Assembly (NCBI GenBank): GCA_002349565.1 | Contig: DEDN01000035.1 | Span: forward strand, 1-64,000 | From: Alphaproteobacteria bacterium UBA2903 | GTDB lineage: Bacteria; Pseudomonadota; Alphaproteobacteria; CAAGCB01; CAG-977 | Length of the DNA stretch: 64,000 nucleotides | Reading direction: 5' to 3' | In this document: positions 54,223 through 63,399 of the stretch, piece by piece | Layout: every line of letters begins with the position of its first letter | Position numbering within the stretch: the first letter of the stretch is position 1 | Notes under the pieces: generated by a model | Database searches by the model: none | What the model was told of the DNA's origin: nothing | Seen by the model: the letters and a program-made list of their open reading frames with translations, nothing else | Program-made: the position numbers and the translations under genes

Positions 54223-55371
54223 ATGAAAAAATATTGCGCTTGGGCGGTGCTGGCGGCGGCGTTCGTGTGGTGTTCGATCGCCGTGTTCGGCTGTGCCGTT
54301 GATGTCGCTTATTGGGACGAAGTGCCGTTTTACGCCGCTTTGAAGCAGGGACGGAAAGCCGGGTTTTACTGGCAGACTTATAACGAACACCGCATTGTGT
54401 TCACCAAGCTGCTGATGAGTTTCGGCACGCCGCTGACGTGGATTTATACGTCGTACGCCCTGTATGCGCTGACGGTTTTCGAACTGTGGCGCGTGGTGCG
54501 CAAAGCCGCGGGGGACGTGTGGTTTTTGCCGCTGCTGTTCGCGCCGCTGTTTTCCGATATGAACGCCGTCAATCTGCTGTGGGGATTTTCGTCGCAGTTT
54601 CACTTGATGATTTTGTTTGCTTTATTGGCGGTCGAATACGCTTTTTTGCGCCCCGAAACGGGAAAAAACAGACTGCTTTGCCTGCTGTTTTTGCTGCTGT
54701 CGTGCCTGTCGATGAACATTGTGTTCGCTTTGGGCGTGATGGCGGCGGTTCTGATGACGGACGGAATGCCGAAAAAAGCCGCCGCGCCGTGCTTTGCCGC
54801 CGTAATTGCCGTGTTTTTCATCGGATATGCTCCCGTCGGAACGGGCGCGAAAGCCGATATCCGCACAGCCGAATTCTGGCTCTACGCGATGAATGTCTTT
54901 TCCGCGTATTTCACGGGGTTTGACCGCTTTTCGCCGATTCACGCGGGATTGTTCGTTCTGCTGTTTTTGCCCTTGATCTGGCTGTTTTGCAAAAATTTGG
55001 ACACCGACGACAGAAAAAGAATGGCTTTGTATGCCGTTGCGTTCGGTTCGCTGCTGTCGGCGGCGGGGATAGCCCGCAACCGTTTCGGCGATCCGCTGAT
55101 GCACCGTCACGCCGAAAGCGTCATGATTTGCATTCCTGCCGTGATGATGTTGCTTTATCCGATGAAAAAAGCGTTTTGGGCGGCGGCGGCAATTGTTGCG
55201 CTGGGATACAGCGCGCATTTCGGAACGGCGTCTTTTTACAAAATCAAAGCCGCCCGTTTGCAGGGCGCGGCTTGCGTTGAAGCGTTCAAAGCGGGACTAA
55301 ACGACGGGAGTTGCCCGACTTTGTATCCGCGCAATATGGCGAAATTCGTTCAGCCCAACAGCCGCCAGTAA
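54223..55371 (+). CDS. GT-C-like polytopic membrane protein
   Basis: 382 residues from ATG 54223 (AAAAGGAG upstream). About nine hydrophobic helices. The first periplasmic loop contains YWDEVPFYAAL (30-40) with Asp-Glu, reminiscent of the catalytic acidic motif of GT-C glycosyltransferases and ArnT-like proteins. No further family signature was identified, so a lipid-linked sugar transferase role is only a suggestion. Its 3' end overlaps the convergent ankyrin gene by 22 bases. Confidence 0.55.
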   Translation: MKKYCAWAVLAAAFVWCSIAVFGCAVDVAYWDEVPFYAALKQGRKAGFYWQTYNEHRIVFTKLLMSFGTPLTWIYTSYALYALTVFELWRVVRKAAGDVWFLPLLFAPLFSDMNAVNLLWGFSSQFHLMILFALLAVEYAFLRPETGKNRLLCLLFLLLSCLSMNIVFALGVMAAVLMTDGMPKKAAAPCFAAVIAVFFIGYAPVGTGAKADIRTAEFWLYAMNVFSAYFTGFDRFSPIHAGLFVLLFLPLIWLFCKNLDTDDRKRMALYAVAFGSLLSAAGIARNRFGDPLMHRHAESVMICIPAVMMLLYPMKKAFWAAAAIVALGYSAHFGTASFYKIKAARLQGAACVEAFKAGLNDGSCPTLYPRNMAKFVQPNSRQ

Positions 55372-56549
55372 ACATCCGTGTTGAACAAAGCGGGATTGTT
55401 GCGGGCGTAATCCGCGGCGGTGGCGTTGTATTTGTCGGCTTGCTTCGGGTCGATTCCCTGTTCCAACAGAAACCCTGCAACGGCAGGGTTGTCGTTGCTT
55501 GACGCGGCGGCAATCAGCAAAGTTTTGCCGTCCGCCATGGTTTCAAACGGGTTCGCGCCGTATTTGAACAAAGCTTCCAGCACTTGCGGATTCGGATTTT
55601 TCGCCGCCGCCCACATCGCGGGCGACGCGTTCAGCACTTTGTCCAAAACGGCAAGGCTTGCGCCGCCTTTCAGCAAAGATTCCGTGATTGCGGCGTTGCT
55701 GTTTTCGACGGCGGCGATCATCAGGGGTGTCGCGCCGCGCTTGTCGCAGTCGTCGACCGCCGCGCCGTAACGCAGCAAAGCGTCGATAACGGCGGGGTTG
55801 CGCGCGCTTTGAGCCGCAAACATCAAAGCCGTCCGTCCGTCCAACGTTTTCATGGAAACGTCCGCTCCGCCCGCCAGAAGGGCTTCGACGACGGCGGCGT
55901 TCGGATTTTTTCCTGCCGCCAGCATCAGCGGCGTAAAGCCGTTGACCGTCGCGCGGTTGACTTTCGCCCCCATGGTCAGCAGAACGGCGATCATTTGCGG
56001 ATTCGGGTTTTCTTTTGCCGCCGTCATCAGCGGCGTCGCGCCGTATTTTTCTTCGCGCTGACGGATGTCCGCACCGCTGTTGACAAGCAGAGCCGCGACG
56101 GCGGGATTGGGGTTGCTTTTCGCCGCCCACAGCAAAGCCGACAGTCCGTCTTTGTCGCGCGCGTTCAGCTCCGCCCCCGCGTCCAGCAAAGTTTCGATGA
56201 CGGCGGGTTCGTGGTTCAGCGACGCGGCGAACATCAGCGGGGTTATTCCTTTTTTGTCGCGCGCGTTGACGTTAGCCCCTTTGGACAGCAGCAAATCGAT
56301 CAGCGCGGCGTTTCGGGCTTTGGCGGCGGCGAAAAACAGCGCAGTCATGCCGCTGTTTTGCTGGGCGTCGATTTTCGCGCCCGCTTGAATCAGTGCGGCG
56401 GACGCCGATTCGTCGGGGCAGAGCATCGCGGCAAGCATCAGCGGCGTTGTTCCCATTCCGTCGCAGACGTTCGGACTGCCGCCTTCCGCCAAAGCCGCTT
56501 TGATTTCGCCCGCGTCGCCCGATTGAGCCGCTTCCAAAACATCCGTCAT
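55350..56549 (-). CDS. Ankyrin-repeat protein
   Basis: 399 residues composed almost wholly of about 11 ankyrin-type repeats. The units are 33-36 residues long; several have one to three extra residues and share the hallmark GxTPLMxAA, followed by NPAVIxALLxxGA with a recurring N-P or N-x pair. There is no signal peptide or membrane helix. Ankyrin proteins mediate protein binding, often with eukaryotic hosts in symbionts. The partner is unknown. The long repeat spacing suggests a distinct subfamily. Confidence 0.85.
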   Translation of the reverse strand: MTDVLEAAQSGDAGEIKAALAEGGSPNVCDGMGTTPLMLAAMLCPDESASAALIQAGAKIDAQQNSGMTALFFAAAKARNAALIDLLLSKGANVNARDKKGITPLMFAASLNHEPAVIETLLDAGAELNARDKDGLSALLWAAKSNPNPAVAALLVNSGADIRQREEKYGATPLMTAAKENPNPQMIAVLLTMGAKVNRATVNGFTPLMLAAGKNPNAAVVEALLAGGADVSMKTLDGRTALMFAAQSARNPAVIDALLRYGAAVDDCDKRGATPLMIAAVENSNAAITESLLKGGASLAVLDKVLNASPAMWAAAKNPNPQVLEALFKYGANPFETMADGKTLLIAAASSNDNPAVAGFLLEQGIDPKQADKYNATAADYARNNPALFNTDVYWRLLG

Positions 56550-56566
56550 CGCCGTATCCTTTCAGT

Positions 56567-56902
56567 TCAAAGTCCGCGGTAAAAACAAGTACGGTTTCCC
56601 GTGTGGCACGCCGCGCCCGTTTGGTCGACCAAAGCCAGCAAAGTGTCGCCGTCGCAGTCGATCCGCAATTCTTTCAGCACTTGAATATGTCCCGACGTTT
56701 CCCCCTTGCGCCACAAGGTTTGGCGCGACCGTGAAAAATAACACATCCGTTTTTCGGCAATCGTTTCTTTCAGCGCGGTTTCGTTCATCCACGCCATCAT
56801 CAGCACTTCGCGCGTGTCGAACTGCTGCGCGATGACGGGAACCAATCCCGCGGCGTTGTAGGAAACCAGACTTAAAAAATCGTCGGAAGTGATTTTCTGC
56901 AT
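56567..56902 (-). CDS. hisI: Phosphoribosyl-AMP cyclohydrolase
   Basis: 111 residues. The HisI signature [11 protein letters not shown] is at about residues 64-74, followed by the metal-binding D-C-D run (IDCDGD) and [15 protein letters not shown] with conserved Cys. It opens the purine ring in histidine biosynthesis. It is the single-function form without HisE. It is divergent from chorismate mutase and 18 bases downstream of the ankyrin gene start, so the two may be in one transcript. Confidence 0.95.
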   Translation of the reverse strand: MQKITSDDFLSLVSYNAAGLVPVIAQQFDTREVLMMAWMNETALKETIAEKRMCYFSRSRQTLWRKGETSGHIQVLKELRIDCDGDTLLALVDQTGAACHTGNRTCFYRGL

Positions 56903-56972
56903 TCTTTTTTACCTTTGAAAGTGTTAAAAGAAGATACAAACGGTTTCATAAAAAATCAAAGGGTTATTTCAA

Positions 56973-57803
56973 ATGACGGAAACTTTGCAGGATTTGCGGC
57001 GGGAAATCGACGAAACGGACGACGCTTTGCACGCGTTGATTATGCGCCGCGCCGAATTGGCGGAACGCATCGGCAGAGTCAAGGCTGAATCGGGGGAAAA
57101 GCGGGTTTTCCGCCCCGTGCGCGAAACGCAAATCATGCGGCGTCTGCTTCAAAACCACAAAGGCAATTTGGGCAAAGACGTTATTATCCGTTTATGGCGC
57201 GAATTGATCAGCGCTTGCACCAATCTGCAGTCGCCGATGACGGCGGCGGTCTTTATGCCCGAACGCGGCATGGGGAATTTGGAGCTGACGCGCGATTATT
57301 TCGGGGCTTTTACGACTTTGCTGCCGTGCAAATCCGTCAATCTGGTGCTGAAAGAATTAACGCAGGGTGAGGCGGATCTGGCTGTTTTGTCCCTGCAGGA
57401 CGATCAAAGCTGCTGGTGGTACGCTTTGGCGCAGGAACGCCGCCGCGCCGTTGCCGTGTTCGCAAAGCTGCCCGTTACGGGAACGGCGGACAACGGACGC
57501 ATTGTGTTTGCTTTGGGCAAAGTGCCGTTTGAAGCGTCGGGCGACGACCGTACTTTGCTGGTGGTCGAAACGGACGGAACGGTCAGTCTTGGCACGCTGG
57601 ATCTGGTTTTGAAAGCGGGCGGCATCGCCACCAACGCGATTTACGATTCGTTTTCGCCCGACATGACCCGCAAAGCGTATTTGTTCGAAGTCGAGGGCTT
57701 TTTGGAATCCGACGACGCCCGATTGGCTGCCGTTGTGAAAAAGGAAGACGGCAAAATCACCATGACGCGCGTTATCGGCGGTTTCCCGACTCCGTTTGTG
57801 TAA
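56973..57803 (+). CDS. Chorismate mutase with a degenerate prephenate dehydratase-like domain
   Basis: 276 residues. The first 90 or so are a chorismate mutase of the AroQ type (LRREIDETDDALHALIMRRAELAERIG, then RETQIMRRLL). The rest has the size of the alpha/beta domain of prephenate dehydratase (GTLDLVLKAGG, DSFSPDMTRKAYLFEV), but I cannot find the TRF motif or an ACT domain. Chorismate mutase next to hisC is a common alphaproteobacterial pair and supplies prephenate for Phe/Tyr synthesis. It is followed by hisC with a 12-base gap. Confidence 0.87.
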   Translation: MTETLQDLRREIDETDDALHALIMRRAELAERIGRVKAESGEKRVFRPVRETQIMRRLLQNHKGNLGKDVIIRLWRELISACTNLQSPMTAAVFMPERGMGNLELTRDYFGAFTTLLPCKSVNLVLKELTQGEADLAVLSLQDDQSCWWYALAQERRRAVAVFAKLPVTGTADNGRIVFALGKVPFEASGDDRTLLVVETDGTVSLGTLDLVLKAGGIATNAIYDSFSPDMTRKAYLFEVEGFLESDDARLAAVVKKEDGKITMTRVIGGFPTPFV

Positions 57804-57815
57804 AGGATGAAAATA

Positions 57816-58910
57816 ATGGCAAAATTACCCGTACCCGCTCATCAAAGCATTATGACGCTGACCCCGTATGTCGGCGGCGCGTCGTCCGTCAAAGGCAAAG
57901 CGAAAGTCGTCAAACTGTCGTCGAACGAAGGCGCGTTCGGCACGAACCCGACGGTTGTCGAAGCCGTTAAACAAGGCGCGGAATCCCTGTTCCGCTATCC
58001 CGATGGGGGCAGCGTCGAACTGCGTCAAGCGATTGGTGCGGCGCACGGATTGGACGCGGACAGAATTGTTTGCGGGTCGGGGTCGGACGAACTTATCGGA
58101 TTGCTGTGCCACGCGTATCTGAACGCGGGCGACAAAATCGTCATTACGCAGTACGCTTTTTTGATGTACCACCTGTACGCCGTCGGATGCGGAGCGGATG
58201 CAATCGTCGTTCCCGAAAAGGATTTCAAAGTCGATGTCGACGCGGTGATTAAAGCGATTACGCCCGAAACGAAAATCGTATTCATCGCCAACCCCGGCAA
58301 TCCGACGGGAACTTATGTCCCCCGCGAAGAAATGCGCAAGCTGTGCCGCGAAGTGCCGTCAAACGTGATGATTGTTCTGGACGCCGCTTATGCCGAATTT
58401 GCGGGACGTGAAGATTATACGGCGGGCGAAGATTTGGTTGACGAATTTCCGAACGTTGTGATGCTGCGCACGTTTTCCAAGATTTACGCGCTGGGCGGGA
58501 TTCGTTTGGGCTGGTCGTATGCGTCAAAGGAAATCACAGACGTTTTGAACCGTGTCCGCGGTCCGTTCAATGTCAACAAAGCCGCCCAAATCGCGGGCGT
58601 CGCGGCGGTCAAGGATACGGCTTTCGTCAAAAAATGCTTTGACCACAATGCGAAATGGCTGGCGCGCCTGCCGCGGGAGTTCGAAAAGCTGGGCTTGACG
58701 ATGACGCCGTCGGTTGCGAACTTTGTTCTGGTGCATTTTCCGCACACGGGCAAAACCGCCGAAAACGCGGATAAATACTTGCAGGAAAACGGCGTTATCG
58801 TGCGCAAAGTCGCCTCTTACGGCTTGCCCGACGCGCTGCGCATCACCATCGGCACGGATGAGGATATGGAACTGCTGCTGAAGCTGCTGCGCGACTATAT
58901 GCTCGCTTAA
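57816..58910 (+). CDS. hisC: Histidinol-phosphate aminotransferase
   Basis: 364 residues from ATG 57816; ATG 57807 is possible, but the AAAGGA site overlaps it and fits 57816. PLP-binding TFSKIYALGGIRLGW (Lys about 223), NPGNPTGTYVP, LDAAYAEFAG and the C-terminal LRITIGTDEDM match HisC. It may also transaminate aromatic keto acids, as HisC of related bacteria does. The stop overlaps the convergent kamA-like gene by four bases. Confidence 0.94.
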   Translation: MAKLPVPAHQSIMTLTPYVGGASSVKGKAKVVKLSSNEGAFGTNPTVVEAVKQGAESLFRYPDGGSVELRQAIGAAHGLDADRIVCGSGSDELIGLLCHAYLNAGDKIVITQYAFLMYHLYAVGCGADAIVVPEKDFKVDVDAVIKAITPETKIVFIANPGNPTGTYVPREEMRKLCREVPSNVMIVLDAAYAEFAGREDYTAGEDLVDEFPNVVMLRTFSKIYALGGIRLGWSYASKEITDVLNRVRGPFNVNKAAQIAGVAAVKDTAFVKKCFDHNAKWLARLPREFEKLGLTMTPSVANFVLVHFPHTGKTAENADKYLQENGVIVRKVASYGLPDALRITIGTDEDMELLLKLLRDYMLA

Positions 58911-60031
58911 GGCGTTTCGTAGTCGGGATAGCGGTACAGCTTTCCTTCAAAGTTTTTCAACAGCAAAAAGTCGCCGTCGCGCCCCGCCACATGGTCGGGC
59001 GTCAGGACGATTTTTCCGCCGCCCCCCGGAATGTCGATGGCATAGGTCGGCACGGCGTATCCCGATGTGTATCCGCGCAAAGCGTCAATGATTTCCAGTC
59101 CTTTTTTGACGGGGACGCGGAAATGCATGGAGCCCTTTACAGGGTCGCATTGGAACAGGTAATAGGGACGGACGCGGACTTTCAACAGCTTGTGCATCAG
59201 CGCTTTCAGCGTGTCGGCGTTGTCGTTTACGCCGCGCAGCAGTACGGTTTGCGAACCCGTCGGAATGCCCGCGTCGGCGATTTTGCTGCAGGCTTCGTTC
59301 GTTTCTGCCGTCATTTCGTCGGGATGCGTGAAGTGCAGACTGAAAAACACGGGATGATATTTCTTAATCGTGTTCAACAGCGATTTTGTAAAGCGCATGG
59401 GCAGGACGGCGGGCGTTTTCGATCCGATGCGAATCATTTCGACGCTGGGAATCGCGCGCAAATTCGACAGCAGATAATCCAAAGCCGAATCGGGCATGGT
59501 CAGCGGATCGCCGCCCGAAATCAGCACGTCGCGGACTTCGGGGTGGTTGCGGATATAGGCGAACGCCTGTTCCCACATGGCTTTGCGGACGGGGGACAAG
59601 CCGTTTTTTTCCTTCAGCCGCCCGACCAGCCGCGACCGCGTGCAGTAGCGGCAGTAGTTGGAGCAAAATTCGGTCGTCAAAAACAAAACGCGGTCGGGGT
59701 AGCGGTGAACCAGCCCGGGGGTGACCATGCACGGTTCTTCGCCCAGCGGATCGTCGTTTTCGCCCGCGGATTCCGTCATTTCCGCCAGCGACGGCAGAAC
59801 AGTACGGCGCACGGCGGGGGAACGCGCGACAACCGAAGCGTAATAGGGCGTGACCGCAACGGGAAAAGCGTTGCCCATCGCTTGCTTTTCTTCGTCCGTC
59901 AATGTCAGAAAGCGGGAAAAATCCGCTGCTTTTGTCAAACGGTTTCTGATTTGCCAGCGCCAGTCGAACCAGTCGGCGTCGGAAACTTCGGGGTAAAATT
60001 CGCGTTTGAAAACAAGAGTTTCGGTTGACAT
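58907..60031 (-). CDS. KamA-family lysine 2,3-aminomutase
   Basis: 374 residues. Radical SAM ligands C123, C127, C130 (CSNYCRYC) and the PLP Lys in DIPGGGGK (about residue 340) are present, as are the family ISGGDPL and SQTVLLRGVNDN motifs. It either makes beta-lysine or is the EF-P-modifying EpmB type. EpmA/EF-P genes are not in the window, so the choice is open. It is convergent to hisC with a four-base overlap. Confidence 0.92.
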   Translation of the reverse strand: MSTETLVFKREFYPEVSDADWFDWRWQIRNRLTKAADFSRFLTLTDEEKQAMGNAFPVAVTPYYASVVARSPAVRRTVLPSLAEMTESAGENDDPLGEEPCMVTPGLVHRYPDRVLFLTTEFCSNYCRYCTRSRLVGRLKEKNGLSPVRKAMWEQAFAYIRNHPEVRDVLISGGDPLTMPDSALDYLLSNLRAIPSVEMIRIGSKTPAVLPMRFTKSLLNTIKKYHPVFFSLHFTHPDEMTAETNEACSKIADAGIPTGSQTVLLRGVNDNADTLKALMHKLLKVRVRPYYLFQCDPVKGSMHFRVPVKKGLEIIDALRGYTSGYAVPTYAIDIPGGGGKIVLTPDHVAGRDGDFLLLKNFEGKLYRYPDYETP

Positions 60032-60095
60032 AAAAACGTCCTTTGGTGTTTAATGAAAAGTTAATGGGATACTATCCGAATTGAACGGAAAAGAA

Positions 60096-60359
60096 ATGAA
60101 AAAAATAATTTTTTTTATGGCGGCTCTGCTGTGGGCGGGAACTGGAAACGCCGCCGACATCAAAAACACGGATGCCGTGCGTTACGATTTGCTGGTCAAA
60201 ACAGCGGACGGCAAATTCAAAACGGTGCTGGAACCGAACGGCTTTATCGCGGCTTTGTGTTCGAACTGCACCGTCGAAGTTGTCGGATACAGCCTGATTG
60301 ATATCGAAAACGAAAAAACGATTGTCGTCAAAGACGGCGTTTTGAAAGTCAAAAGCTGA
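60096..60359 (+). CDS. Small secreted hypothetical protein
   Basis: 87 residues from ATG 60096 (GGAAAAGAA upstream). Signal peptide about residues 1-19 (ending GTGNAAD). Two cysteines (ALCSNCTVE) and a beta-hairpin-like tail (KTIVVKDGVLKVKS). No family recognised. It is divergent from the kamA-like gene. Confidence 0.6.
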   Translation: MKKIIFFMAALLWAGTGNAADIKNTDAVRYDLLVKTADGKFKTVLEPNGFIAALCSNCTVEVVGYSLIDIENEKTIVVKDGVLKVKS

Positions 60360-60457
60360 TGTGTTGAGTGTTCCGTGCCGACGGACGGGCTTGCTTTGAC
60401 GGGCAGGCGTTATTATTCCGCGTCATGCGGAAGGATTCGGTGCAAAAGGAGAGAGAG

Positions 60458-61072
60458 ATGAATAAAACAAGTTCCGCGCAAAGCGGGCGGTCGATTATCG
60501 AAATGCTGGGGGTTCTGGCGATTATCGGCGTATTGACCGTTGGCGGCATTGCGGGATTTTCGGCGGCGATGTCGAAACACAAGATCAACCAAATCACCGA
60601 TCAGGTGCAGCGCATGGTAACGAATATCCGTGCTTTGTACGCGGGAAAGCGGACGTATGCCGGATTGGACAACAAAACGGCGTATACCATGGGCATTTTC
60701 GACGACGGTTTTTGCGATACGCCGGAATGCGAAAATCCGACAAACAGCTACAAAGGTTCGATCCTGCTGGGGCTGCAAAACGGAAATCATCATTTTTCCA
60801 TTACTTACAACGGGTTGACCCGCGACGCCTGCACGCGCTTGGCAATGAAAGAATGGGGCGATTCCGCCAGCGGCTTTTTGACGCTGATTGTCAACGGAAC
60901 GGAACAAAAAGCCCCCTCTTTGGCGCATTACACATCTGACGGCGCGCATATTTTCACGGCTGAAAAGCGGGAAATTCCCGTGCCTTTGGCAAAAGCCGTG
61001 GCGGCATGCGACCACCAGACGGCGACGGGCAGCGTTGACGGAACGGCGTCGATTTCGTGGATTTACCGCTGA
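60458..61072 (+). CDS. Type IV pilin-like protein (second paralogue)
   Basis: 204 residues from ATG 60458, behind AAAGGAGAGAG. The prepilin N-terminus SGRSIIEMLGVLAIIGVLTV has Gly -1 and Glu +5. The body matches the protein at 47505 in IDQVQRMVTNIRALYAGKRTY-type, DACTRLAMKEWGDSASGF and final SISWIYR segments, but adds a CDTPEC loop. The earlier ATG at 60368 has no good site. It is the paralogue of the gene at 47505, separated by 13 kb and on the other strand. Confidence 0.83.
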   Translation: MNKTSSAQSGRSIIEMLGVLAIIGVLTVGGIAGFSAAMSKHKINQITDQVQRMVTNIRALYAGKRTYAGLDNKTAYTMGIFDDGFCDTPECENPTNSYKGSILLGLQNGNHHFSITYNGLTRDACTRLAMKEWGDSASGFLTLIVNGTEQKAPSLAHYTSDGAHIFTAEKREIPVPLAKAVAACDHQTATGSVDGTASISWIYR

Positions 61073-61093
61073 CGGCGTGAAGGAAGGTGTCCG

Positions 61094-62404
61094 ATGCCGT
61101 CTTTGTTTGAAAATCAAGTCAAACGCCCGCTTGCGGACTTGTTGCGTCCGCAGGCGATTACGGACGTTGTGGGGCAGGATCACCTGTTGAACCCCGACGC
61201 ACCGCTGGGGCGGATGCTGATTACGGGCAAAGTAACGTCGTTTATTTTGTGGGGTCCCCCCGGATGCGGAAAAACGACCATCGCGCGGCTGCTGGCGCAC
61301 CATACGGATATGTATTTCGAACCGATTTCCGCCGTTTTTTCGGGGGTGTCGGACTTGCGCCGCATTTTCGACGAAGCCAAACAGCGCAGACAGTCGGGCA
61401 GGGCGACGATTTTGTTCGTTGACGAAATTCACCGCTTCAATCGTTCTCAGCAGGACGGCTTTTTGCCGTATGTCGAGGACGGCACGGTCGTTTTGGTCGG
61501 CGCGACGACGGAAAACCCGTCTTTCGAGCTGAATGCCGCGCTGTTGTCGCGGTGCAAAGTCTTTGTGCTGAAGCGTTTGACCGAGGATGCGTTGGAATCT
61601 ATCATCAAACGCGCGGAACAGCAGGTCGGGCGCGCTTTGCCCGTGACGGACGAAGCCCGCGAACAGCTGAAATCCATGGCGGACGGCGACGGGCGGTATC
61701 TGTCCAATATGCTGGAAGCGCTGTTCGATTTGCCCGACCGCGATTTGGCGGAAGGTCCTTTGACCCCCGACAAGCTGTTGAGCGTCGTCGCCCAGCGTCC
61801 CGCTGTGTATGACAAGGACAGGGACGGACATTACAATCTGATCAGCGCGGTGCATAAATCTTTGCGCGGATCGGATCCCGACGCGGCTTTGTATTGGGTG
61901 GCGCGCATGGTTGCGGCGGGCGAGGATGTGAAGTACATTTTCCGCCGCTTGACCCGTTTCGCGGTCGAGGATGTCGGCTTGGCGGATCCGAACGCTTTGA
62001 CGCAAGCCGTTTCGGCGTGGGAAGCGTATCAGCGGCTGGGTTCGCCCGAGGGGGATTTGGCTTTGGCTCAGCTGGTTGTGTATCTGGCGACCGCGCCGAA
62101 ATCCATCGGCGTGTACAGGGCTTGGAATCAAGCGATGCAGGCGGCGCGGGAAACGGGATCTTTGATGCCGCCGATGCACATTTTGAATGCGCCGACCAAG
62201 CTGATGAAGCAGTTGGGCTATAACGCGGGGTATCAGTACGACCCCGACACGGCGGACGGCTTTTCGGGGGCGAACTATTTTCCCGACAAAATGTCGCGCC
62301 GCAAGTTTTATCAACCCGTCGAGCGGGGGTTTGAACGCGAAATCGCGAAACGCTTGGCTTATTGGGACAAATTAAGGAAAGAAAAAAATGCCGGTCAGTT
62401 TTGA
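61094..62404 (+). CDS. rarA: Replication-associated recombination protein A
   Basis: 436 residues. AAA+ clamp-loader-like ATPase with Walker A GPPGCGKTTIAR (about 53-64), Walker B FVDEIHRFNRSQQD and sensor VGATTENPSFELN; the C-terminal part ends YFPDKMSRRKFYQP, as in RarA/MgsA. It acts at stalled replication forks. It begins 22 bases after the pilin-like gene and overlaps the next gene by 17 bases. Confidence 0.95.
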   Translation: MPSLFENQVKRPLADLLRPQAITDVVGQDHLLNPDAPLGRMLITGKVTSFILWGPPGCGKTTIARLLAHHTDMYFEPISAVFSGVSDLRRIFDEAKQRRQSGRATILFVDEIHRFNRSQQDGFLPYVEDGTVVLVGATTENPSFELNAALLSRCKVFVLKRLTEDALESIIKRAEQQVGRALPVTDEAREQLKSMADGDGRYLSNMLEALFDLPDRDLAEGPLTPDKLLSVVAQRPAVYDKDRDGHYNLISAVHKSLRGSDPDAALYWVARMVAAGEDVKYIFRRLTRFAVEDVGLADPNALTQAVSAWEAYQRLGSPEGDLALAQLVVYLATAPKSIGVYRAWNQAMQAARETGSLMPPMHILNAPTKLMKQLGYNAGYQYDPDTADGFSGANYFPDKMSRRKFYQPVERGFEREIAKRLAYWDKLRKEKNAGQF

Positions 62405-63389
62405 AACAGTATCGCCCGATGACGGCGAAGTGCGTTTGGACAGATGGTTTCACCGCCATTATCCTCAGTTGACGCAGGGGCAGATTCAGAAAATGATTCG
62501 CCTAAAGCAAATCAAGGTGGACGGCAAACGCGCCGAAGCCAATCAGCGCGTCACCGCGGGACAAGTGATTCGCGTGCCGCCTTTACCCGAACGCGGGTCG
62601 CCCATGGGCGCGGCGAAAGAACGTCGGGAAAGCGTCGTTGTGTCCGACGAAGACGCGCGCTTTGTGCAAAGTCTGGTGATTTACAAGGACAACGACGTTT
62701 TGGTGCTGAACAAGCCCGCGGGTTTGGCGGTGCAGGGCGGCACAAAGCAGACGCGCCACTTGGACGGCATGCTGTCGGCTTTGCGTTTCGGCAAGGATGA
62801 AAATCCGCGCTTGGTTCACCGCTTGGACAAGGACACCAGCGGCGTTTTGGTGCTGGCGCGCACGCCCGCGGCGGCGGCGAAACTGGCGGACGCTTTCAAA
62901 TCCCGCGAAGCCAAAAAGGTCTATTGGGCTTTGGTGTTCGGCAACCCCGAGCTTAAAGAGGGAAAAATCAGCGCGAAACTGCTGAAATGTTCGGGCGAAC
63001 ACGGCGGCGAAACGATGCGCGTCGACGACAAAAACGGGCAGAGCGCGGTGACATTGTACCGCGTTGTAGATGAAGCGTACAAAAAGGCGGCTTGGCTGGA
63101 GCTGATGCCGCTGACGGGACGCACGCACCAGTTGCGCGTTCATTGCTTGACGATGGGACATCCGATTGTGGGCGACGAAAAATACAAAATCGACGGGCTG
63201 AAAGCCGATTATCTGAAATACGGCAACCGCCTGCATTTGCACGCGCGCGCTTTGCGCATGAAACTGCCGTCGGGCAAAATGCTGGAAGTTTACGCGCCGC
63301 TGCCCGAAACCATGGCGGACAGTTTCGACTTTCTGGGCTTTGCGTACAAAAAGCCCGTCAACCCGTTCAAACAATTTCCGATAGATTGA
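62388..63389 (+). CDS. rluC: RluA-family pseudouridine synthase (RluC-like)
   Basis: 333 residues. An N-terminal S4 RNA-binding domain (RLDRWFHRHYPQLTQGQIQKMI, about 17-38) leads to the catalytic motif HRLDKDTSGVLVLA, whose Asp is the nucleophile, followed by TGRTHQLRVHC. It isomerises specific uridines in 23S rRNA. Site specificity is not provable, but the S4-plus-catalytic form fits RluC. The start overlaps rarA by 17 bases, implying coupling. Confidence 0.88.
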   Translation: MPVSFETVSPDDGEVRLDRWFHRHYPQLTQGQIQKMIRLKQIKVDGKRAEANQRVTAGQVIRVPPLPERGSPMGAAKERRESVVVSDEDARFVQSLVIYKDNDVLVLNKPAGLAVQGGTKQTRHLDGMLSALRFGKDENPRLVHRLDKDTSGVLVLARTPAAAAKLADAFKSREAKKVYWALVFGNPELKEGKISAKLLKCSGEHGGETMRVDDKNGQSAVTLYRVVDEAYKKAAWLELMPLTGRTHQLRVHCLTMGHPIVGDEKYKIDGLKADYLKYGNRLHLHARALRMKLPSGKMLEVYAPLPETMADSFDFLGFAYKKPVNPFKQFPID

Positions 63390-63399
63390 GGCGGATGAA

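Noticed and set aside
60413..62314. Minus-strand open frame of 633 codons over the pilin-like gene and rarA
   Set aside because: Antisense to recognised genes and without family similarity.
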